Notes under the pieces: generated by a model
Seen by the model: the letters and a program-made list of their open reading frames with translations, nothing else
The model's database searches: none
Told to the model about the DNA's origin: nothing
Assembly (NCBI GenBank): GCA_037043455.1
Contig: JAWPHD010003097.1
Span: 124,001 to 188,000 of the forward strand
Length of the DNA: 64,000 nucleotides
Source: Cyrtodaria siliqua
Lineage: Eukaryota > Mollusca > Bivalvia > Adapedonta > Hiatellidae
Reading direction: 5' to 3'
Translations under genes and position numbers: made by a program
Shown here: positions 56,141 through 64,000 of the stretch, piece by piece
Numbering within the stretch: the first letter of the stretch is position 1
Layout: the number at the start of each line of letters is the position of its first letter

Positions 56141-56634
56141 GTAAATCGTAAATGTAAAACTGTCCGTGACGTCAAGTTAATACACGTTTTCTGGCGTTTT
56201 GTCGAAGAAGGGCCATTAAATTTTCATTTGCGCCAGTCAGTCCGTGGTTCTTTCAGTCCGTCGTCACTTTCACCATTAAGCTAAGGACAATGTGTATGGC
56301 CATAATATCTAGGCCAAGTTCCATAACCAGCCAGATAGCACATATACTCTAGGATATGTGGTCCTTGGATTTTAAAAAATAGAAAATTCTTGCGGTTTCC
56401 GCTCAATAACATTTATAATTCTTGATGAAACTTGCGATCAATGCATATGTTCGATAACCAGTCAGATCGGACATGAAATGCCGGAGTTACGACTCTGGGA
56501 TATTATTTTTAATTTTCCGATGGAAATTGCTGTGATGGGATTCCGATCACCATTTTGTTTGCATCAGTTTATACTAAGGTATGACAAAATTCGGCTTTGT
56601 GATCCGAGCTTTTACCACATATCAACTATTTTTT

Positions 56635-58690
56635 AGCTCGACTATTCGAAGAATAAGAGAGCTTATGTAATCACCCCGGGGTCGGCGTCGGCGTCGGCGG
56701 TGGCGTCGGCGTCCCACATCAAGGTTTGCGTGTAAGCTGTGTTTACAAGTCTATATCTCTTACATTTCTTATCCTAGCACAACCAAATTTTTTTCCTTAT
56801 AGTATGTTGTAGCAGTATGCATCTTATTACTTCACCCATATTGGGGCATGGGCTCCCTCCTCCCCACCTACCCCCCGCCCCCACTCCCCTCCACACCTAT
56901 ATTTTTTTTTTGTTTTTTTTGTTTTTTTTACATATTTCTGTGTTGTTTTAGTCAATTCTTACACATATATGTTGCAACCCTTCCCGCACCGCCCCCCCCA
57001 CCCGCCTCTCACCCCCCCCCCCCCCCACCCCAGCCAAAATTGAAACTTTTTTCTTACATATTTGTTTGTTGTTTTTAGTCAATTCTTACACATATATGTT
57101 GCCCCCCTCCCCACAACAACAACCCACATACCAGCCTCTCATCCCCACTTGAAAATATCTATATATATATTTTTTTAACATATTTCTGTGTTGTTTTAAT
57201 CAATTCTTACACATATATGTTGCAACCCTCTCCGCCCCACCCTCCCACCACCCCCTGCCTCTGACCCCCCTCCCCCCCCCCCCCCCACTTGAAACTTTTT
57301 TCTTTTTTTTTAAAATATTTCTTTGTTGTTTTAGTCAATTCTTACACATATATGTTTGCCCCCCTCCGCCTCAAACCCACTCCCCCCTCTTACACTTATA
57401 TGTTGCTGCCCCCCCCCCCGCACCCCCCCCCCACGTTTTTGTTTTTTACATATTTCTTTGTTGTTTTAGTCAATTCTTACACATATATGTTGCCCATTCC
57501 CCCACAACAATACACGCCCGCCTCTCACCCCCCGCTCCACCCCCCCACTTGAAAATCTATTTTTTTTTACATATTTCTGTGTTGTTTTAGTCAATTATTA
57601 CACATATATGTTGCAACCCTCCCCGCCCCCACCCCACATCCCCCGCCTCTCACCCCCTCTCCCCCCACACACTTATATGTTGCCCCCTCCCCCCCGCCCC
57701 AAACACACTCCCGCCTCTCCCCCCACCGCTCCCCCCACCCACCCCCACTTGAAACTTTTTTTTTTTACACATTTCTGTGTTGCTTTTGTCAATTCTTACA
57801 CACATATGTTGCCCCCTCCCCGCCCCCCCCCCCCACCCCACCCCACAACCGCCTGTCATCGCCCCCCACTTGATTTTTTTTTTACATATTTCTTTGTTGT
57901 TTTAGTCAATTCTTACACATATATGTTGCCCCCCCCCCCCCCACCCCCCTCCCCACCAACCCACTCCCGCCTCTCACCTCCGCTCCCCCCTCCACTCCAT
58001 CTTGAAACTCTTTTTTTTTTTTTTACATATTTCTGTGTTGCCTTTGTCAATTATTAAACATGTTGCCCCCTTCCCCCCGCCTCCCCTCCCCCGTCACTCC
58101 CAACACCCACACCCCATCCCCACCCCCGCCACAATCAAAAACTCGAAACTAGAATACTTTTTTTTTTGTTTTACATATTTCTGTTTTTTTGTCAATTCTT
58201 ACACATAGCTTCTTACACATAATGTTGCTAACTCACCACAACGCCCTGCTTCTCTCCCTCCCCCTCCCTCTCACCCCCACCCCCACTCGAAACTCCCACA
58301 CACACTTCCCGCCTCCCACACACTCGAAACCCCCACACACACTCTCCGCCTCCCACACACTACTACCCCCCCACCCCCCCACTGGAAATTTTTTCTTCTT
58401 TTTTTACATATTAATTTCTGTGTTTTTGTCAAGTCTTACACATTCTTGCAACCCCCCCCCCACCCCCCCCCCCCCCCCACCCCCACCCCACCCACCCACT
58501 CTCCTCAATCTATTTTTTTGTTTTAATTGTTTTTACCATATTTTTGTGTTGTTTTGGTGAATTATTACATAGCTTCTTACACATATATGTTGCCCTCACC
58601 CACCCCCACCCCGCACTCCCCCCACCATCCACCCCCACCTCTCTCCCACCCCCACCCCGCACCCCACTCAAAACTCTTATGTTCTTGTTT
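56635..58690. mobile_element. Second copy of the agctcgactattcga element with C-rich array, right end missing
   Basis: The first about 125 bp match 47855 onward: the same left end, gtaatcaccccgg, a (GGCGTC)n variant, then cccacatcaaggtttgcgtg. The 185-bp units are reduced to one. The C-rich array then runs from 56850 to 58690 with about twelve units. No inverted copy of the left end is found at the right. Confidence 0.7.
56850..58690. repeat. C-rich minisatellite, second array
   Basis: The unit is the same as at 48590-49990 (tttctgtgttgttttagtca, then attcttacacatatatgttg, then C runs). C-run length varies greatly from unit to unit. The Pro/His-rich frames are by-products. Confidence 0.93.
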
Positions 58691-58699
58691 TTCACTTAT

Positions 58700-59590
58700 T
58701 ATGTGTGATTCAAAGTAAGCATCAAAGTTATCTCCAATTTATATAAAACAGCAGTGTTCACATTAAATAAGAATATTATCAAGGACAGGGATAACCTTCA
58801 TTAACTATTCTGGGTTTCGAGTGATAAAAAACGCAAAAACAATTGACATTAATCTTGTCATTATAATGAAATAACGAACCGAAGTTTTAAATTTTAAAAT
58901 TATCTCCCTTTATATTGAAATAAGAACAAAATTATAATTTCTGTAAAGCAGGTAAATTAAAACACTTTTTTTTCCAAATATCGTTTTAAAAATGATTTCC
59001 TGCATATACTTGTTAATTATTTTAATTATATAATTAATGGCAGCTGAAGCACATAGCCTTGAATCTGCTCAATGGGATTTACCATGTTATTTATATGCTA
59101 AACTTATTTCTTCAGTATATATGGAAAAAGAAACGCATAATCAGAAAATTGTGTAGATTACACTATATAATTCCACGTAATATTCCAGATATATCTCAAC
59201 GTATTTTGTACAACAAGGGGCTACAACTAATTACAGAAAGGACAACTCTGTCATGTAGTAGACCTTTTAGTCAAAGTATACACTGTTACACAAAATTCAT
59301 AAATGTTGGAAGTTTCGCTTGAAAAGGTCAAGCCATTTCAATATTGTGTTTAATGTTAAGCGATTGCAACGTTTAAAGCCTACGTTTGCTCACCTACTTC
59401 ACTTGTAGCATGGTCACTGATTATTCACTTAAGTGTTTCATTTCTTCATATTTCTTCGTAACAATTGCCATAGGAATAGTAATTTATATTCTAATATCAA
59501 AGGTCATGGTCACAGTCAGGGTGCTCAAAGGTCAAGATAAATAGATAATTTTATTTCAAAATTCCAGTAGACTGAGCCCATGCGGGTAAT
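58700..59590. other. No recognisable gene
   Basis: AT-rich sequence. The frame at 59059-59322 has no recognisable motif. Two aggtca-like motifs occur near 59500-59535. Confidence 0.5.
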
Positions 59591-59595
59591 ACATG

Positions 59596-59880
59596 GTAAC
59601 AGTTAAAGAATTGAATTGAATTGGATTTTATGGTCGCACCAACAGCTAAGGTCATATGGCGACTTTCCAGCTTCCACTGGTGGAGGAAGACCCCAGGTGC
59701 CCCTCCGGGAAATTTTCGTGCACGGGCGGCCACCTGGGTAGAACCACCGACGTTCCGCAAGCCAGCTGGATAGCTTCCTCACATAAAGATTCCTAGGCCC
59801 CTGAGGGATCGAACCTACAGCGGTGAGGGGCAAGTGATTGCAAGTCAGAGACTCTAACCACTCGGCCACGGACGCCCCAG
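59596..59880 (-). mobile_element. tRNA-derived SINE (family 2), full-length
   Basis: The minus strand starts ggggcgtccgtggccgagtg with A box TGGCCGAGTGG, then B box GGTTCGATCCC after a long-variable-arm-type spacer. The body has tgcggaacgtcggtggttct, ggggcacctggggtcttcct and gaagctggaaagtcgccata, and the end is aaatccaattcaattcaatt. The head looks derived from a Ser/Leu-type tRNA. Truncated copies lie at 23243 and 61484. Confidence 0.88.
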
Positions 59881-59984
59881 GACAGTTAAAGAAGTATGAC
59901 ATCACAATGAAAGACAGCATATGCATGTACACACTTAATGTGCACTGACGAGACGGTGTTTGTAAATGTTCATGAATATTTGTA

Positions 59985-60125
59985 TATTAACACAAGTTAA
60001 CGTAAGAATATTTATAATACACATATCTATATACGTAAGAATATTTACACATATCTATATTAACACAAGTTAACGTAAGAGTATTTATAATACACATATC
60101 TATATTAACACAAGTTAACTACACT
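59985..60125. repeat. Tandem repeat, about 50 bp, three units
   Basis: Units of taacacaagttaacgtaaga, atatttataatacacatatc, tatat. The 60130-61480 interval shows no gene. Confidence 0.75.
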
Positions 60126-61483
60126 GAACATGTTATACAAAAACCTATCTACAAGTTGATATTTATACATGGCGTAGTCGCTTGCTTCTTGTTCGCAAGG
60201 TTTAAGTTGTGTTTAATTTAATACGGATAACAAATATAGGGAAAATGAAACGCGATCATTACGATTTCAATTCCCAAATCAGCTTATTGCCTTTAATACA
60301 GTAGCGCTGCTTGATTGAACCTGTAAATAATAGGACAAAGGATAAGGTAAAATGTAAATAATACGGACAAAGGATAGATCGGCCCAACACTTTAGGTCAC
60401 ACAATGTAATAGTCTATTTTTGATGACTGGTTATTCAAAAATAACGCAAACAAAGCTGACGGCTTAACCCTTTCGCTGCCACAGTCGAAAACACTGATCA
60501 AGACCACTCGGTAAGAATGTTCAAATTTTAGCAGACGACACTTGAAATTTGGCGGCGAAAAGGTTAATGGAACTGCGATAAAAAAACAAGTGTGTATTAA
60601 CTAGTTTATAGTGTATGCTGTTTAGTTAGGTTATCATAACAATTACAGTCTGTATGTGTCCAATGATTACGATTTAAAATTAAACTTTCGGTAGTTGGTC
60701 TGCGAACACTCCACCCCTACCCAGTGATTTGGGAAAAAAAGCCATAAAACGTCAATAAGCGTGTTTTTGTTGATTGTGTTTGTTAGTTACATAAAAGCTG
60801 AAACAACTGTCTAATATGGTTGATATTTTTTAAGCGATGTAGTTATTAATATAGGTAAATTAACATCTGCAGAAAGTATAGAAGACAAAGAATACACGTA
60901 AACTTTTGTGTTGCATTTGTTTTAACATCTGACCAAATTGTCGGCCATAAAAATAGAACCGCGATTCGCACTAGCTAGTTTTATGAATGGCGTACCGATA
61001 AAAGTTGCACGCACGAGAACAGTTTGAATACAGTTGTTCTATGGTCACGTGCACAAGTCTGGTTTGTTATCGGTTGAATTTATATTTGTTTCGTGACGTT
61101 GCTAGTTGTGTATTATTATGTCAAGTGTTACAGTTTTGTATTCGTATTATTTCTACGTCTATGGGAAGCCTTTAGTATGATACCGTTATCAACGAATGCA
61201 CCACATACGTGTATCACACTCAACAGCTTTAAAGGGACAGGAGGCGATCTGGAAGAATAAGGAGTGTCAGTCCAAACACGAATAAAACCATCATAATTCG
61301 TTTCCGTTGCATATTCAATGCACATATGCACCAAACTAGGCACCTTCAAAGAATCGATTTAATTATTGTTAATGAAATATTTTTATTTAGAAAACTCGAC
61401 GACTCGGTTGGTTTTGGAGCATAAATAATTAATATTAACTTCTATAATAGTTTAAGGCTATAATAAATCATTGTTTTGTGATC

Positions 61484-61635
61484 TTTGCGGAACGTCGGTG
61501 GTTCTACCAAGTACCCGCCCGTGCACGAACATTGCCCTGAGAGGCACCTGGGGTCTTCCTCCACCAGTGGAAGCTGGAAAGTCGCCATTTGACCTTAGCT
61601 GTTGTTGCGACTATAAAATTCAATTTAATTCAATT
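61484..61635 (+). mobile_element. 5'-truncated SINE (family 2)
   Basis: It begins tttgcggaacgtcggtggtt and ends aaattcaatttaattcaatt. The tRNA-like head is missing. The body matches 59596-59760 reversed. Confidence 0.85.
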
Positions 61636-62254
61636 GTTTTGAGATCTAACTATGCTGTTATTTTATACATGTAATATGTACTACAGCTAGAAATATGAAC
61701 CTCATTTGAATTAATATTGATGATTTAAAAATAAAAAGCACCGTCTCATAGTATTTTCCAGTCTAAATTATTTCATAAATAACTCAACTGAACCTAATAT
61801 ACGGTTTATTTAATGCATGTGCACATCTCATATAACACAGGAGAATATTGTGAGCAATATTAGTCTTGTATCTATATTAGCACCAGCTACTCTCATGGCG
61901 TTCCATATGTGAAGACAAGCGTGACTCATGCTCGACTCCTTTTTAACAGCCCATTACCTTTCATAGTGTATGTACACGCCCTTAAGTACCATACACTTTA
62001 TTTGAATGTTTATAAAGACATATAATGACATGCACTATTTGTTCGCATGAACGTTAATGAAACGTGATATACATCGACTTTTTCTATGAATACGCCTTTT
62101 ATTGAGTAATATAATACTGGATCGCCAGTCTTCACCAAATATCAAGTTAACCGTCGTCAGCGATTATTCGTCACAAATAAAAGATGATACTTATTTAAAT
62201 TTTATTAGATTCTCACTTTATCATGAGATTGTAAAAAAGAAAAAAAAACTAAAT

Positions 62255-62480
62255 CGCTGACTCAGGGTTGCCATAATGAAACGTAAATACTTTATTCGGT
62301 GTGCCATAATCAACCATACATCATTCACACGGGTTTGCAATAATAAAACATCCATCATGTACTCAGGGTTGTCATAACGAACCATAAATAAATTCTCCAG
62401 GTTTGCCGGAACGAAACATATGTCACGGATTCAGGGTTGCCATTATAAAACTTAAATCGTTCAGTCAGATTTGCCGTTAA
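62255..62480. repeat. Degenerate 36-45-bp tandem repeat
   Basis: About six units share cagggttgccataatgaaac and aaatcattcac-like text. The 61640-62255 stretch has no recognisable gene. Confidence 0.6.
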
Positions 62481-62589
62481 TATGCCCTTGTTATTATTGT
62501 AACATATCACAACTATCTCAGTATCCCGAGGATCAAATTTAGTCAAATTATGCCAGTGCCCTTAAATGATTATCAAACTGTTTGTTCCA

Positions 62590-63119
62590 TTAAAAGGGTT
62601 GTTGCACTATTTTCAAACAAGATTTATTTAAAAAGGGTCTGACAACCTTAAAAATAGATGAAAGAATTATCAAAATGAAATGAAAAATAAATGAGATAAT
62701 ACCTATTGAAAATTTGCAAAGAACATAAATGGAGGCGGCCATCTTGGAACGATGACGTCATCGCGCCTTTTTACTATATATGGCATATTGACAAACAATA
62801 TTATAAAGCAAAGAAAATCACTGCAAAATGATTTAAAAAAATATACAGATGTAAAATATATAAAGTGTATACTTATTTTTCATTTCCATTGATTTTCTTT
62901 GCTTAAAAAGACATTTAATCAATATGCCAGATATGGTAAAAAGGCGCGATGATGTCATCGTTCAAAGATGGCCGCCTCTATTTGTGTTTCTTTGCAAATT
63001 TCAATAGATCATACCTCCTTTATTTTTCATGGCACTTCGATAATTCTTTCAGCTTTTTTCAAGATGTTAAGAGCCCTTTGAAATAAACATGTTTGAACAT
63101 AGTGCATCAACCCCTTTAA
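62590..63119. mobile_element. Foldback/MITE element, 530 bp, arms about 230 bp, flanked by TTAA
   Basis: The left half (gggttgttgcactattttca ... gaggcggccatcttggaacg ... catcgcgcctttttac) and the right half are reverse complements over most of their length, with a roughly 60-bp centre. TTAA lies at both ends (62590-62593 and 63116-63119), the target of piggyBac-type transposases. It has no ORF. The family is inferred from TTAA only. Confidence 0.75.
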
Positions 63120-64000
63120 CGATCCCTTTTACGATACATTCCATTGGGGTGTATAGAATCATCGATTCTAAAAGAATCATTTTCTATTTAAATTTAAATT
63201 TTCTCAGCTTCTGTAGTTTAGATTATTTTAAAATAGTCCCGGCTTGAAGGTATGTCAAACTATAATCATACATGTATGCAGCAGTGAAACGGTTTGGTGC
63301 ATTTTTAATGCAAAATATATCACGTAGTTTATCACCTCAGAAAAAATGATTCTTTACTGACTGAATCAAATGTACTTTTGAAATAAAAAATTCATACTAC
63401 CACAGTAAACTGAGATATGAATGTTTGCTGTTATAACATATTTTAGAGACAAAAGTCAAAGTGTAATCATCATTAGCTTGTTAAAGTTTGGCACTTCTAG
63501 AGATGTATCGGTGCAAATTAACCCATTAACATTCACAGTTATAGGACATCAATTTCAGAATTTGTTCTATTATACAACTAAAAGAGTAAATGTAAATCAA
63601 AAACAAAATAGATGTTTTCCTTTCATTTTAAATTTAGCCGTTTTACCAAAGCGATTTTATACCCCTTAACCCAGTTTAATATTTTTAAAAATAAAATAAA
63701 ATCATTTCTGTATCACGTATTTAGATTTTGGGTTGCGCCGAGGAAACGACGCCAAACAAATAGTGTCACATATTTTATTTCAAAATCCGGTCTCAAAGTT
63801 ATGTTATATTTACTTTTTACCGTTCTCATTTTTTCATGGTGGACTTTTTACGGTCGTTGTGTTACGTTATATCCAAGTTTTCTTGTTTTATACTCATGTA
63901 CATGTCTGTCTTTCCGTTCGACCATTCGACGTTCAGTTAATTAGTCTCGATACGGATTATATAAAAGGGTCTTGTTTTCCGTCTAAACTAAATCATAATT
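63120..64000. other. No recognisable gene
   Basis: AT-rich sequence. The + frames at 63421-63669 and 63612-63944 show no motif or splice context that I can support. Confidence 0.5.

Noticed and set aside
57608..58057. Proline/histidine-rich 149-codon ORF
   Set aside because: Same C-rich array, second copy.
59800..59880. Functional Ser/Leu tRNA gene on minus
   Set aside because: The tRNA-like head runs into a SINE body with a CAATT tail, and other copies share the same body.
60996..61073. Possible hairpin ccgataa...ttatcgg
   Set aside because: Only short, gapped pairing, so not distinguishable from chance.

Overview
The window is AT-rich, intron-dense animal DNA, most likely from a mollusc (probably a bivalve). 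The signs are spliceosomal introns, several tRNA-derived SINE families with a (CAATT)n tail, Penelope-like, LINE, Polinton-type and Tc1-type relics, many minisatellites, and a FAM20C-like kinase gene. No prokaryotic gene organisation is present. The species is inferred, not proven.

Two host genes are touched. The 3' end of a FAM20-family secretory-pathway kinase lies on + as two coding exons (7004-7085 and 20650-20929). They splice in frame across a 13.6-kb intron. That intron holds two inverted Penelope-like 3' ends with hammerhead-like motifs and a roughly 7.1-kb array of about 70-bp repeats. The final codons and stop of this gene are the first unit of a 53-bp minisatellite of about 43 copies. 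A second gene starts at 51721 with a 39-codon exon and a good donor site. No further exon of it was found.

Region by region: 1-560 LINE fragment; 0.6-4.9 kb decayed Penelope-like element with an OTU-protease-like ORF upstream and overlapping; 4.9-5.9 kb two opposed fragments of Polinton-type DNA polymerase B; 6.4-7.1 kb minisatellites abutting the first FAM20 exon; 7.8-12.3 kb Penelope 3' ends; 12.4-19.5 kb the 70-bp array; 20.2-23.3 kb SINE, last FAM20 exon and the 53-bp array; 23.9-31.3 kb MITE-like hairpins, simple repeats, a SINE and a dispersed repeat; 32.5-41.95 kb a diverged direct duplication around a 15-bp minisatellite; 40.2-45 kb arrays carrying AGGTCA-like motifs; 45.4-46.7 kb a hairpin element and a 5'-truncated LINE; 47.46-51.45 kb a Tc1 transposon with a full-length transposase frame split by an intron-like insertion; 51.6 kb the start of a new gene; 52-64 kb SINEs, a second C-rich array, foldback elements and sequence with no recognisable gene.

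The most unusual points are the Tc1 transposase with a GT-AG intron-like interruption that itself contains a terminal-inverted-repeat element, the OTU-like ORF overlapping the Penelope ORF, the minisatellite born from a stop-codon segment, paired opposed hammerhead-like motifs, and arrays of nuclear-receptor-like half-sites. All translations, alignments and counts were done by eye.
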